Notes: generated from the letters alone by a model not told the origin. A stretch of 64,000 nt of DNA from Halichoerus grypus (GCF_964656455.1 NC_135726.1:4908001-4972000); one strand, 5' to 3'; numbered from the stretch's first letter, positions 34,495 through 46,489 are shown. A program made the numbers and translations.

Positions 34495-35285
34495 GCTCGA
34501 CACACCCTTGCAGGGCTCCCTGGATGAATGATTTTTTCCAAAACCATGTTGAGCAGCGATAGGTCATTTCACATTGGTAGGAACGGTATTTCTCCTCAAC
34601 ACGTATCTTATATATTCAATGTGTAGGCAGAAACCTCTGCTGCAGAGTGGTTTACTGCACACCCCGGACAAGATGAACTTGGTCTGAAAAAATGCTCAGA
34701 CCAAGGTTGCCTCTAAGGAAATCCCCCAATTGTGAAAAATAATGAGACAAGTCCTCTCAGGCTGTCCCGAAGGACTGAGCTGCCGGCTGCCTCCCCAAAG
34801 CCACCGAATCAGCAGCCAGGACGCAAGGGTTAGTCCCCGGTATTCATTTCACTAGGTGCAGAACGTGGGACAGGGGCAGTCATTTCCAGTTTAGCACAAT
34901 TACCATTGAGCTGCTCCTTCTGACAGTAATAAGCCAACAAGCTCAGTTTCAAAGCCTGCTCCTCATTAGAGACACCCAGATGTCCTGTTTGGTGGGTGTG
35001 GAGGCAGGGCTCCACCCTGAGGGCTGCAGGAGGGGACGTGGTGGGGGAGGCAGCTCTGGTTCAGAACATATCTGTAGCGACATGACCTTGGGGCAGAGCG
35101 GCTTTCTAATCCTGACATCAATTCAAATCATAAGGGAAAATATAAATGCGACTGCCCGGGTAGGAAAAAAACGAAAAATTCTTTTTATGACAAAAGTCAT
35201 TAACAATACCAATACTTTTTTGCTCAAAGTATTTTCAAAAAAATTCTTCGTGAAATTAATGATGCACTAAACAATTTAGCTATAA
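34495..35285. other. Intron, nothing recognised
   Basis: AT-balanced single-copy-looking sequence. No gene. Confidence 0.45.
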
Positions 35286-35289
35286 GCCT

Positions 35290-35560
35290 GTCCACTGACC
35301 TTTTCAAAAAATAATTGCATACAATTGGAAACCCTCTTAATATCCAATAACAAGGAAATGAATGAATAAATGAGAACATCCATGTAATAGAATAAGAGAA
35401 TACTATCAAGCAATTAAAAATAAAGGCTCTGTCTTGACATGGAAAGCTGTTCACCATACACTGGGAAGGAGACACGGCGGGTTCCCAAACAGGACGGGTG
35501 ATCGGAGCCAATTCTGGTAATAAAAACGGAAGGTTTCTCACATGTGACGGAGGGAGATAT
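35290..35560 (+). repeat. Old L1/HAL1 3' fragment
   Basis: ATTGGAAACCCTCTTAATATCC, ACATCCATGTAATAGAATAAGAGAATACTATCAAGCAATTAAAAAT and GACATGGAAAGCTGTTCACC follow the L1-lineage 3' region in the plus orientation. Confidence 0.65.
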
Positions 35561-36270
35561 ACCCACGTTGTTAAGAGAGGATTTTCTGTGCAAGATGATT
35601 ACAGATTCTTTATTATCTTCTTTATTCTTAACTGCCTTTTCCAAAGGCTCCTCCACGAACTATCTTAACTTTATAATAAGGATAAGAAGATACAAGTCAT
35701 TAAAAAGAAGAATTTCGTCTGTCACCAGCTCACCGATGTCCACTTTGATTTGGCTAAGAGTGCAATGCGATGGGCTTTTTAACAAGTTTTAATAACTCAG
35801 GCTTTTTAGTGCGAATATTCACTCTGATGCCTGGACACCTCCTGTCTCGAGTGTTACCGGCTTCTCAGAGATCAAGGCGCCTTTCACAGACTTGATTGTT
35901 CCCCAGTGAGATGAAAGAGTGTCCTCCAGGGGCCAGCTGTGCCAGCCCTGTGCCCGAGACCAGACGCGCCTTTCATCATGGGAGACAGGACACCGGCCCG
36001 GATGGGAATCAGTTAGAAGTTCCTGAGTTTTGTGTGGGTTGCAGGCGGGGAGGAGGTTTCCCTGCTTTGACAGCGAAGGAGCCCACCCTTGGGGAAGAGG
36101 CCAGAGCGCCCGTCAGGGTTGGGGCAGGACCTGTATTAGGATCCTGGTCAGGTGGAGCACCTCCCCCTGGGCTCAAAACCTCCCAGGGCCTGGTGAGTCA
36201 TTTGAGATGAAAATGGAGTTATTGGGGCTGAGTCACAGAGAATCTTGGAATGAAATATTGATAGAGATAG

Positions 36271-36343
36271 ACAGGGTGGTGGGGAGAGACAGAGAAAGGA
36301 AGAAGAGGGGGAGGAGAGGAAAAGGGGGAGGGGAAGGATCAAG
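36271..36343 (+). repeat. GA-rich low-complexity tract
   Basis: Nearly all purine on the plus strand with GGAGAGGAAAAGGGGGAGGGG. The sequence on both sides (35.6-37.3 kb) shows no gene or named repeat. Confidence 0.8.
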
Positions 36344-37334
36344 GGCTGCAAGTATCTGTAAATGCTAGAACTGTTAAAGCAAACCAGCCACCGAGAAACA
36401 CCTCAGCTGCATTTCCCCAGGGGACTCACAAAATTGAACTTGGTCACAGTGACTCTCCGTGGTTCCTGATGACTCAGCCCCCATTCCGGTCTCCTGGGAA
36501 GAGCGTCCTGCACTCCTCTGGTGGTCATGGTGGGACGTGGGGCCCCCGGTGGCCACACTCCACCCCCCTGCTATTCTGTTTGGCTCAGAGATGGGTGTGT
36601 GTCCTAGCTGGCTCAGTGACACCCAAGCCCGGCCCTTGGACTTGAACTTTCAATTGGGAAGCATCTCTTCCTGCTGGGAGGGCCAAGGACTGGCATTGCT
36701 GGTGGCCATTCAGGCACGGCTGGGGCTGAAGCTGACCCGGGGGAGAGCAGAGCCATGAGGTGCAGAAAGAGCATACTCTGGACACCTGAGTCCTCATGCT
36801 GAGTACCCTCGTCCCTGTGTACTTTTCGGTCATGTGGGCTGATACGTGCCGTCTTGGGCTAAGCCACTTGGAGGTAGGACCTGGCAGCTTAGGAAGAAGG
36901 GTCAGATCTGTGATGACCAACGGAGCTTCCCACGCTTCTGCTTTTTCCCTCGGGTCTCCTGTCTAGTAATTAACACATTACTTTCTCTGACCTCCTCTTC
37001 TCACGTGGTGGGCGCCACGGACCTTCTGCCTGTGATACAAGGGGGAATGCTTGTACACTCCAGTAGCTGGGTCCTTGTGCTCCGTGGCTCACGTCCTCGT
37101 CTTGACACCCCTCAATGTCTTGGCTCTGGCCAGTCACGCCCTCCCTCTCCGGGCCAGAATCCTGTCCCTAACTCAGTTTGCTGGGACGGCTCTCCGAGGC
37201 CTGTCCCACATTTCCAGCTCCATGTGCCATCTGCAGGATGGGATCTCCTCTCTCCACACCAGCTGCCCACTGTGGTGGGCGGCCACATCTGAGAACATCA
37301 GCTCTGTGGCCCCATCAAGGTGCCCTGATTTGGG

Positions 37335-37622
37335 GGAAGCTTGGGTGGCTCAGTCGGTTAAGTGTCTGCCTTAGGCTCAGGTCATGATACCACGGGTCCT
37401 GGGATCAAGTCCCGCATCGGGCTCCCTGCTCTCCCTCTGCCTGCCTCTCACTCTCTCTCTCTGACAAATAAATAAAATCTTTTTTTTAAATAATTTAATA
37501 ACAATGTGACTAAGTAATTTCTTAAAAATGAGGACCGTGTTAATGAACTGGAATTTCAAATACAGCAAGTATCAAGTATATGCATTGTAAGGAAACAAAT
37601 AAAATCTTAAAAAAAAAAAAAT
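37335..37622 (+). mobile_element. SINEC with an extra ~130-bp 3' segment inside the same target-site duplication
   Basis: The SINE body runs from ~37338 (GCTTGGGTGGCTCAGTCGG) to AAATAAATAAAATC and a T-run near 37488. About 110 bases of unrelated AT-rich sequence follow, then a second SINE-like end ACAAATAAAATCTT with an A tail (37597-37620). The 18-bp duplication AAGGTGCCCTGATTTGGG flanks the whole unit (37317-37334 and 37623-37640), so it went in as one piece or gained the segment later. Confidence 0.92.
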
Positions 37623-37640
37623 AAGGTGCCCTGATTTGGG

Positions 37641-38900
37641 AGGCTCACGACGGCAGCTCAGACGAAGCAGACACAGCCGGTGTACGTGAAACTTCGATGG
37701 CGAGTGGCACAAGCGTGGGAAATGGTTGGAGGCGGGTCACTCATTCTCCTCGTGCCAGCCCGTCACTCCCCATCCCCTAGAGACTCAGCACCGCCAAATT
37801 CCTGTGCTATCGAGGGCCTGGTTCGAAACATGTTCTTCAGTTTGATACACTGTTATCCAGTGATTCTTCTAGCAAATTCCCCCTGTTGCCTAAGTCGGCC
37901 AGAGCTGGTCTTGAACAGAGACTGGACAGCCCCACCTCCCCCTTTGTCGCCATCTGTCACGCATCTGCCCCCCCCCCCCGCCCACCACGTTAAGGCTCTC
38001 TGACTGGCGACATCCCAAGTCACAAAGCAACCACAAAGCGCACCCCCCCTCCGGCCCCAGCAAAAACAAGCCCATCAAAATTCCGCTTTCTCCCCACCCC
38101 AGAGTCCCCTCTTCTGTCTCCTGTTGTGGAAGTACAAAATGACAGTTAAGCCCCCCCAAAGACAACCTAAATTAGTATGACTGCCTTACTGTCTGTTAAG
38201 CTACTAGTTTCCCCATCTAAGGACTTAAGGAAAGCTTGCTCTTTGATATTTAATTGCGTATTTCCTTTGCCAGGTACCCAGCAGGAAAAGGAAAGAGAGA
38301 AAACAGAATGGCTATTTCAGAGTCACGTTATTGTCGGATTTGGTATAGTTCCGACCTGTAGTTCATCTGGCATTTCGGGAAGTTCTGTTGTGAAACTAAA
38401 TCCCCTTCTGGGTTGGAAACTAACGTGAGCTGCTTTCCTGCCAGTTTGCTCCAGTAACGGGGCCACGTGGAGACCCTGATACGTTTCCAGGTGTTTCAAA
38501 TCAGGAAAATGCGATGCGTGTTTATTAGAAGTGTATCTAATACTTGATTATCTGTTCCTCCTAGGAGAAGATGATTAGATTTGGAAGAGAAAGATTAATA
38601 ACTTTCTTTTGTGGAGACAAGCGTGCATTTGGACCTGCACGCCCGATTTAGGTTCGTCGTGAAACACTGCACCAAGGAGAGCAGTTTGTCTCCTCTGGCT
38701 CTGTGGGTAATGATCACTTAATTAAATCTTGTCATGAAAATACCTTCTTTCTAAACACCAGACAGAGCTTAAGAAATGAAGACAGAAATATTTAAAGACT
38801 ATTTTTTTTTTGGCTTGCCATTTATCAGTGGAAACCCTAACCCCGTCATTCCATTTCTAAGTACCAGCAATGTCTGGTTCCTTCCCCTTTTGACAGGTTC
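37641..38900. other. Intron, nothing recognised
   Basis: It includes an 11-base C-run at 37970-37980. From 38150 to 38800 the sequence is repeat-free and AT-leaning. No gene. Confidence 0.45.
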
Positions 38901-38914
38901 AGAATCCACAGCAC

Positions 38915-39070
38915 TTAGCAGAGAGCACGGACTTTGCAGACTGTCCTGTTTCTATTCTGATTCCTCTGCTACTACGCTGGGCCGCCTTGAGCTATTACTG
39001 AACCTCTCTGGATTCATAATACCCTTGTCTGTATGTGGAGTCAGCCAACGCCTTCCTTATCAAGTCCTGG
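38915..39070 (+). repeat. MIR SINE fragment
   Basis: GAGAGCACGGACTTTGCAGACTGTCCTG, CTTGAGCTATTACTGAACCTCTCTGG and TACCCTTGTCTGTATGTGGAG follow MIR. Diverged. Confidence 0.55.
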
Positions 39071-39427
39071 TGACAAGAATATAGGTCAAGTGTCTGAGAG
39101 GCAGGGGGCCATAGATGGTGGCTTTTCTTTTTTTCAGGGACTATGCTTGGCAGACCCCTCTGGCCATTTAGAAACACAGCCCTGAAGTCACCCTCTTCCC
39201 GAGCTGGACTAGTGCTGGGAGCCAGGTGTGGGGGCAGTGGCCCCCTGGAGTCAGCCTGGTCCTGATATCATCAGCCATGAGCTCTTCATTATGACATGTA
39301 CCTTCTACTTACCCAGATCACTAACAAATTTAATTTAATGCTAGTTCACTCCTGACAACCAGGCCTGCAGCCGGAAATGAAATACCATTTCTGTCTCGGG
39401 TCCCCAGTTAGGGAGTCGCTCACCCAC

Positions 39428-39681
39428 CTGATGGTTTGATGCTGCAGGGAATCGGGGTCCGTGGCGTTCACGGTCAGGAGCACGCTGCCCACAGAGATGT
39501 TCTCCTGCCTGGTCACCGTCATGGGGTCTGGGTAGAAAACCGGACCCTCGTTGACATCCAGGACGGTGATGTGGACGGTGGCCGTGGAGCTGGGGCCGTA
39601 GGAGACATCGGGCACCAGCGGGTCCTCATTTTCCACTTTGATTAGCAGGGTGTGAAAGGCAGAAATCTCGTAGTCCAGGGG
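39428..39681 (-). CDS. CDH13: CDH13 (T-cadherin) coding exon B: end of EC3, linker, start of EC4
   Basis: T-cadherin is a GPI-anchored cadherin without a cytoplasmic tail that acts in calcium-dependent homophilic recognition and as an adiponectin/LDL receptor (family knowledge). This internal exon encodes 84 codons plus two bases, starting [15 protein letters not shown] and ending SLQHQTI plus AG. Cadherin landmarks are PLDYE (the LDRE-type calcium motif), LDVNEGP (the DxNxxP-type linker between EC3 and EC4) and NATDPDS (DxD motif). Read on the minus strand, the acceptor is a pyrimidine tract ending TTTCTAG before base 39681, and the donor is CAG/GTGGGT with the last exon base at 39428. Entry phase is 0 and exit phase is 2, so the Arg codon after QTI is split. 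Sequons NIS and NAT are present. The frame reads on into intron (39346-39427) and those residues are not real. It joins exon A 6.5 kb upstream in the same frame. The next exon (expected YSVYKDP) was not found in the window. Confidence 0.95.
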
Positions 39682-41969
39682 CTAGAAAGCAAAGACGGGA
39701 GGCTCAGCATGTGTATCTGCTACAAAGGGTGGATGCCTTTGCCCCAAGTCCCTGTGATACCCCACGAGCCAATGTGGATGATCAGGGATGGATCCAGGTT
39801 TTGTGGGCTAACCTGAATGCAACGTGGGGTCCTCCTTAAGGATATGAAACATACAGATACAGAATTCGGGGTGGAAGCTGGTAGTGTTTTTGGGATCCAG
39901 AATAAGTGCCAACACATGATGTGAGCCTCAGAGTCCTGGGGCCCCCGTCTGAGACCTCTTCAGGCGACGCCCTTGCCCTGCTGACATTAAAAAGCTTCCT
40001 ACCTGTAACCTGTAGCCCCACGACTCCAACACTCAGGGGGCTTCGGGGACGAACAACTCTGCAGCCTAAGCTTCGCCAGCTACGGGGTTCACCCTGCCTC
40101 GGTTACCATGAGGGGGAGGTCGAATGGAAAAGGCAGCCCAAAGGTCCATCCTCAACGCTTTCGTCTCACTGGCCACAAGCGCCGAGGCTGGAGTCCGGAC
40201 AGCAGGTAAAGGAGTTTCTCCTGGCACAGGTGCCATTCCGGGGAGGGCGTCATGTAGGTAAAAGGACTGGAGAGGATTGGAGACACGTGGGGTTACGCCT
40301 CCGGGCCCTTCCCCACCTGAGGGCATTTGAAAATGTGCAGGGAATTTTCAGTGGTCGCCATGACTCAGGGGCTCTGTGGTCAGATACGGGGCAGGGGTAG
40401 TCTTTGTGAGACACACGGCTGTGCTGGGACCCTCCAGCATGATGGTGGACGGTCCTGGCCCCAGGGTCACGGAGGTGCGGCCCACTCTAGGTGAGTCTAC
40501 AAAAGAGGCTGATAGTACTTGCCTCCCCCAGCTGCTGTGCAGAGTAAATCAGATCACGTTCAGGAAACCCCACTGTAGACATTATTAATATGGGGGTCCT
40601 GCCCATCATTGAACGACACGGATGGCATTCACTTGGCCACTCTCTTTCCAAACCATAAGATGATGCAGGAGTGACATTTCCTGTCACTGAGGGTATGTGG
40701 GGAGACATTTAGGTCAGATGAGGGCAGCCTGTTTATTTCAAGTTGTTTTCCTCATGTTGACTGTGGGGGGATGAGTAGCTAACTCCTCAGACCCAGGACA
40801 TATGGATACGCTTGCTGGAAGGACAGGACTAAAGTGAGTACAGGGAGTCGGTTCGCACTCGACTGGAAGGAAGCAAATGACAGGCAGGCTGTAAGGGCCA
40901 CGGGAAGCGGGAGCAGCCTGAGACCGGGAAGCTGGGGAGAGAGCCCTGAGGGTGTGAGAGCTGGAACTGAATCCAGCTGGTTGAGTCGGAGTCAGAATGA
41001 CTGTAGGCAAATCATGTTACCTTCATAATAACTAACATGCATTAGCACACCCCACACGTGTGCACGTGTGTGTGCACGCACACAGAGGAAATGCTGACAC
41101 AGGAGGGCTTCCTGATGGCAACAGGACCCCCTCTCTCCGCACCTGCAACCACTCCTGGAGGGACTTAAAGAGCTAACAGATGTAATGCTCTTGGCACCTA
41201 GGCGCTACCCAGTTATATTTTGGTCCCATCCATCCCTGAAACGCAGGAATACTTCACCACTCCATCCCTTTCCAGGAAGAGGTTTCTGTCCATCCCGAGT
41301 GACGCCCCAAATATGCAACCTCAGTGAAGTACATTTCAAACAGGGGCTGGGGGTTGCCATGCTCGGAAGACGTGCATCCCGATTAGGATACTGAAGGGCA
41401 GAAGCCTTTGGCTTGTTGGGTCGTGACCACTTTGCACTGCGTGCTCTGAGCAGAGCTGACACGCGGAGCCCAGGGTCCAGGAGCCTCCCCCACCGGCCCC
41501 AGTGCTGGGCAGACCCAGCACGCTTCTGGAGACAAAGTTAACTAGCAAACTGACATTTGTGAAATCCCAAATCTAGCCCAACGGAATTTTCTACCACGAT
41601 GAAAAGGCCACCAGGCTGGGGTTTCTTCCCTTTGTGAGCTCCACGGGGCTCGGAACAGCAGAATTTGGGCCTGGGGTTGAGGCTGACATGGTGAGCGGGA
41701 GGGCCGAGCCACATGCAGCATGGAGTGGGGCAGACCCGGGCGGAGGGAGAAGATTGGGGTCCTGAGGGGACGAGAGCTGGCTTATTTACACATGACCTTG
41801 AAATAGAATGGCTAAAATGTGTGTTTCTTTACATGCTAGGTACATGTGTGTACATTTATGTTGGATAAGTACACGTGTGCCTTTATAGTCAACATGCACA
41901 CACATGTCTTTACATGTTAAATGTGCATGTGTGTTTGTCTATATTAGATATGCATGTACGTGTATGTAT

Positions 41970-42012
41970 GATGGTGTGTGTGTGTGTGTGTGTGTGTGAG
42001 TGTGTGTGTGAG
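41970..42012. repeat. (TG)n microsatellite
   Basis: About 40 bp of GT dinucleotide with one GAG interruption, preceded by degenerate TG/CA-rich sequence from 41815. Confidence 0.95.
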
Positions 42013-42397
42013 TTAACTCTATCTGGGTTCCCTGAGACTCCAGCCGAGTCTGGAAGCAGAGCCTGAGGCAGGGATTTGGAGTATGATTTACGGGCTCAGC
42101 TTCTCAGAAGAGAGGGAGAGAGCAAGGATGTGGTCTCTGCAGGAGCCCAGCCCAGTGCTGGGGGAGCTCTGGAACTTTCACTGACTGCCAAATCAGCCCC
42201 ATCTCAGGGCAGGGGCTGGCCTTTTGCATCTGCCTGCAGTTAGGCACAGACTGCAGGCTCTCTCCAGCGGGCAGAGCCTGGCCTGCGTTCCCCTCTCGGT
42301 GAGGGCAATTCTGGGAAGACAGAGGCTGGGAGCGTTATCTGCCAGCACTTGGGGCTCTCGGAGTGGCAGCCTCACCCAGTAAGGGAACCCGGTGGGT

Positions 42398-42806
42398 GTG
42401 TTAGTCTCCTAGGGCTGCCGGAACGAAGGACTGGGTGGCTTAATACCAAGGAAATCAACCGTCTCCCAGTCCTAGAGACCAGAAAGTGCAAAATCAAATG
42501 TGAGCAGGGCCATGCTAGCTCTGAAAGCTCTAGGGGAAACTTCCCTGCCTCTTCCCGGGGTTCTGGGGCCTGCAGCCGCCCAACTCCCATCTCTGCCTCC
42601 ATGGTCGCACGGTCCCCTCCCTGCGTGTCCCTGTCGTCTCCTTATAGGAACACGGTCCTGCTGGAGGAGGGCTCACTCCCTCCACCATGACCTCAACTAA
42701 TCACATCTGCAGTGACTCTTGTTCCAAATATGGCCACATTCACAGGGTCTGGGGGAAGGACTTCAAAATACCTTTTCTTGGGGGGACATAATTCAATCTA
42801 TACCAG
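42398..42806 (-). repeat. MLT1-type LTR (antisense), nearly full length
   Basis: Opens TGTGTTAGTCTCCTAGGGCTGCCGG and closes GGGGACATAATTCAATCTATACCAG, both ends of an antisense MLT1 LTR, with TCTCCTTATAGGAACACGG in the middle. Confidence 0.88.
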
Positions 42807-42884
42807 TGGGGCACCCGTGGCTCTCCGACCCCCACAATATACATGTCTGATTTTCACCACCGCCCTTCATTATTTTCCATGACA

Positions 42885-43078
42885 TTATTTGTCCCTTATT
42901 GTGCATCTACTGTGAGCTAGGAGCGCCCTGCGTGCATCAGCTCACCCAATCCTCACTTTACGTCATAATAGTGGGTGTTTTTTAGTCCCCTTTTGTTGAT
43001 GAGGGAACAGGCTCAGAGAGGTTGAATAACTCAGTCAAAATCACACAGCTAATAAGCAGCACCGAACCACGCTTTGTG
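42885..43078 (-). repeat. MIR SINE (antisense)
   Basis: ATTGTGCATCTACTGTGAGCTAGG, CACCCAATCCTCACTTTACG, GATGAGGGAACAGGCTCAGAGAGGTTGAATAACTC, ATCACACAGCTAATAAG. Confidence 0.85.
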
Positions 43079-44004
43079 GCCCGGGGAGTGTGATGAGAAA
43101 GGAAGAAGAACCGACATCCCCTGAGTGCAACACTGGCCTGGGAGGGTTTGAGAACTGAACAGTGCCACCGGCGAAGGGGGGCGGTGAGTCTCACAGTGCC
43201 TTTCTGGAGGGCAGGGCCGCTCGAGCGCTCGTTCCTATCTGCATGGTGCTGGCTGTAATAATTCGAGCTGTGCGTTCCCCGGGCTAGGCCACCGGGAGCT
43301 GGCACAACGTGGCTCTCTTCTCCTGGACCCTGCTCTGGCTCACACTGGATGAAGAAGCCCTCCTTCATCTCGGGCATATGACTTTAGTAGTGTGATCTGT
43401 CTGATGCAGGGTCTCTGGATCAGGGAGGGGAGGGAATTGGAAACACTTCCAATAAAGTTCCAGAGAGTCGATCCAATTACTATTTCATTAAGTGTCAAGT
43501 GAGGGTGTGGACTAGTGTCGTGGAGACTTTAAGGGCTGGGAAAGCCATCCCACACGGGAAGGGTAAAGAACCTGGGGTTTGCTGTCTGGAAGAGGGAGGA
43601 TTTGAAAGTGATCCAACAGTGATTTGTAAGCCTATTACGGGTTTGGGGATCAAGGCTTTCTGGATGTTTCCTTCTCCTTCAGGGACAAAAGGGAAAATAC
43701 ACTTAAAATGTAGGGTGGATTATGTTCAGCTGAAAGGGTAACTCTCTGACAGTTTTGGAATAGGTTTACAAAGCAACTAAGAGCATTCCTGACTAGAAGG
43801 TTTTAAAGAAGAAACAGGTATTTGCTTTCCAGAGCTGTTAGGATTTGGTCCTGCAGGGAGGCAGGACTCCCCTGGGAGCCACACAGTCCTGAAACTTCTG
43901 CTCGTTCTTCGGTACGCTAACTGCTAACTGGTTAGGGCACAACTGCTCATTGCCCAGTGACCATGCCCACCCTGTGCGCCCCTACCCGTCTCTTCCTGCA
44001 GAGG

Positions 44005-44350
44005 CTCCAAAAGCCAGATTTGGACTTCCAAGCCTTCTTTGCAGCTGAGGATGGGTACGGGTTATCTGGCCAATGAAACATCACAGGAAATTATCTGAGA
44101 AACCACTGGAAAAGATATTTCCTTCCCTGATGAGAGGAGAGGGGCACTGGAGAGCACGCTCTTGTTTGCCTGGCTGCCTTCTTGCTTCCTGCCTTAGAAC
44201 ATAGCAGAGGGAAGACGTGCTGGCTCTCTGACACCTTGAACTGCCAGCCAATCGTGGGCTGGCCTACCTTCATCTAGTTAGGAAATCATTAAATTCTCTT
44301 TATTATTTAAGCCACTATCAGCCTGGTATTCTGTTACTTGCACCTGAGAG
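44005..44350 (+). repeat. Old LTR fragment
   Basis: GGGTTATCTGGCCAATGAAACATC and TATTATTTAAGCCACTATCAGCCTGGTATTCTGTTACTTGCACCTGA resemble the centre and 3' end of an old ERVL-type LTR. Confidence 0.5.
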
Positions 44351-45299
44351 CATTCCTAATGAAGCACTGGGTTGCTGGCAAAGTGAAGAGCATGGGGAAC
44401 AAGGCCTGGCCTACCTGTAGAAAGCTGTCCTGGGGCTTCGAGTCAGGGGGGTTGAGAAGCAGAGAGCCCCAGGCCCTCAGAGGAATTCACATGGCAGGCA
44501 GCCAACGGGAGGGGGAGTCTCCATTTTAATTCTGAAGCAAAGGGAGTCCACTCACTAGTAAAACTGGCACCCAGAGGGAGCCCCAGTGCTGCAGGCACCT
44601 CCTCTGCAGGAATTTGCAGGTGCAAACTCGTCCTCAGGCAGTGCTCATGCACAAGGCTGTGCTCCACGAACCCCAGGATCTCCTGGGCCCGTAGCACCTC
44701 TCCCTCATACGGTGACCCTGCAGGCATGTGTGGGAGGGGCCCAGGACCCTGGGTTGTAACTAGCCTCCCCGGTGATGCTCCTGTATGCTAACATTTCAGA
44801 CTCAGCATCATGGGCCACAGTGGCGATGTGGGGAGAGGGGAACGCCCCTTTGTGACTCTGGTTTTCTCGTAGTGTCTGTTCCTCAAGATGTCGCACACAC
44901 GGGCTGGGGAGAACTGCACTCTTCTAGGATTTATGATGGGGCTGTGTATTTCCCCAAGCTCTGCCTTCCAGCTGCAGCTTTGGAAAATTGCCTGACGGCG
45001 TTTATGGATGCAGGCTCGACTTCCATAACTGGACACTGCTGTGGTTTGCAGGAGAGCCGCGGCAGGAGCTCCTGACGACCTCGCCTTTGCCCGTGTTATC
45101 AGAGGGGAACCGGGAAGCCCCGTGGGTGGTTCTTCTCAGCCAGACCTCTGAGGTTCAAAATGAATCAAGTACTGGAAAGAACAGGGCTTGGGAGAAACCC
45201 AGTCCCTCCTCCTCCGGAGCAAGCCGGAAGCATCTCTGAGATCTGCCGTTCTCAAGGGCTCTGGGTCCTGCCCCCGGAGAAGGTTGTGGAACTGTGTAC

Positions 45300-45780
45300 G
45301 GGACCCTGCTCGAGGCTGAATAAGGACCTCCCAGTATGACCACGGGTGGATCCCCGGAAACTGATGGGGCAAAAGGGACTTCACAGATGTGAGTAAGCTA
45401 AGGACCTTGTGGACGGAGAGGATCCTGGATTATCCCTGTGGAGCCCTGGAGTCACAGAGGTCCTTAAAGGAGGGAGGCAGGGAAGTTAAAGGAAGAAATA
45501 GACGTAAGACAGGAGCTGCCTCGCTGCCTGGAGCTACGAGAAAGGGCCACAAGCCAAGGAAGGTGGGTGGCCCCCAGCCGCTGGGAAGGATAAGGACATA
45601 GATGGTCCCCTACAGCCTCCAAGAGGACCCGGGCCCCGCCAACCTTAGCCTGAAGCTGATTTTGGAGCTCTGGCCTCCAGAACTTATAAATGAGAATATA
45701 AGTCTGCGTTGTCTGAGGCCACCGAGGGTGTGGTCATTTGTGACAGCAGCCCCAGGACACGCACACGGGCTCCGAGAGCC
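45300..45780 (+). repeat. MLT1-type LTR fragment
   Basis: TCACAGATGTGAGTAAGCTAAGGACCTTG, GGATCCTGGATTATCC, AAAGGGCCACAAGCCAAGGAAGG and CTGGCCTCCAGAACTTATAAATGAGAATATAAGTCTGCG follow the MLT1 LTR in sense. Confidence 0.82.
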
Positions 45781-46183
45781 AGGCCCTGTTTATCTCCTGT
45801 TTGTAAGAGAATAACCGGGACTCTGCTGGGACAGACTAAGAAGACATGTAATGATCCACATTTTTGATCAGAGATCTTTAAAAAACCTTCGCATATCCTG
45901 TTTTTGCATATCTTTGATAATTCATTTCCAATCATATGGAGAATCTCGTTTAAAAATTAACTTTGGGTCCTTTTTTTAAGGTTACACATACGTTTGAGTT
46001 TCCTAGAACCTGTGAAACGGGTTGGTTTAGTGGCTGTGAGGATATTAAGTCCACCCTTAAGCCCTGAGCCTGTCTCTTTTTCAACCCCAGGAGGAGGAGA
46101 CTAGGGCTGCCTTCTCCTTGACCTTCCCCAGCAGGGAGGCCCTCTGCCTGGCGTGGAGGGAGGAGCGTGGGAAGTCCACTTAC

Positions 46184-46366
46184 TTTGACCACGGATAGCA
46201 TCCCCTCGTTGGTCTGAGGGTTGGTGTGGATCTCAAAGCTCTGGCCCGGGTTTCCGTTGATGATGGTGTAGGCCGCCCTCCACGCGCCCGTGGAGGGGTC
46301 GTCCTTGTCTTCAACTGTCAAGTTGACAATAACCCCCACAACTCCTTCCTCGACAGTGGCTTGAAA
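46184..46366 (-). CDS. CDH13: CDH13 (T-cadherin) coding exon A: N-terminal part of EC3
   Basis: This 183-bp exon encodes exactly 61 codons, [11 protein letters not shown] to EGMLSVVK, which match CDH13 EC3 almost residue for residue as I know the human protein (human has an Ala where this has the first Val of GVVG). Calcium-type motifs are VEEG and DKDDP, and NLT is an N-glycosylation sequon. On the minus strand the acceptor is CTGCTCTGTTTGCAG before TTTCAAGCC (first exon base 46366). The donor is GTCAAA/GTAAGT (last exon base 46184), a perfect U1 match. Both junctions are phase 0, so skipping this exon alone would keep the frame. The 5' neighbour exon (expected to end around SPKFTKKE) was not found between 46.4 and 64 kb. 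By distance and order these are probably human exons 10 and 11, but that numbering is from memory. Confidence 0.96.
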
Positions 46367-46489
46367 CTGCAAACAGAGCAGATGGTTACTGTCACTATTT
46401 GGTAAAGACAGCACTGACCCTTTACAGAGCCCTTCCCACAGGCCCGGCAGTGGGTCCATTCGTTACCCACATCAACTCATTTTACGGTG

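Larger units (their letters stand above)
1..39427 (-). other. CDH13: 5' portion of the long CDH13 intron downstream of exon B
   Basis: It begins with the GTGGGT donor of exon B and runs off the window. The next cadherin exon was not seen, consistent with long CDH13 introns. It holds the sense-oriented L1 at its far end, several SINECs and many old repeat fragments. Confidence 0.85.
39682..46183 (-). other. CDH13: CDH13 intron between exons A and B (complete, 6,502 bp)
   Basis: It is bounded by GTAAGT at 46183 and TTTCTAG at 39682 on the minus strand and is a phase-0 intron. It contains MLT1-type LTR fragments in both orientations (42.4 and 45.3 kb), an older LTR near 44.0 kb, a MIR at 42.9 kb and a TG microsatellite near 41.97 kb. 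No other exon, RNA gene or intact mobile element was recognised. The unmarked parts (39.7-41.9, 43.1-44.0 and 44.35-45.3 kb) look like ordinary single-copy intron. Confidence 0.93.

Noticed and set aside
39346..39427. Extension of the cadherin frame past QTIR (reading WVSDSL...)
   Set aside because: This is intron read-through after the GTGGGT donor; the known protein continues differently.
46367..46459. Upstream extension of the exon A frame ([10 protein letters not shown]...)
   Set aside because: It lies before the acceptor CAG and contains the polypyrimidine tract; not coding.
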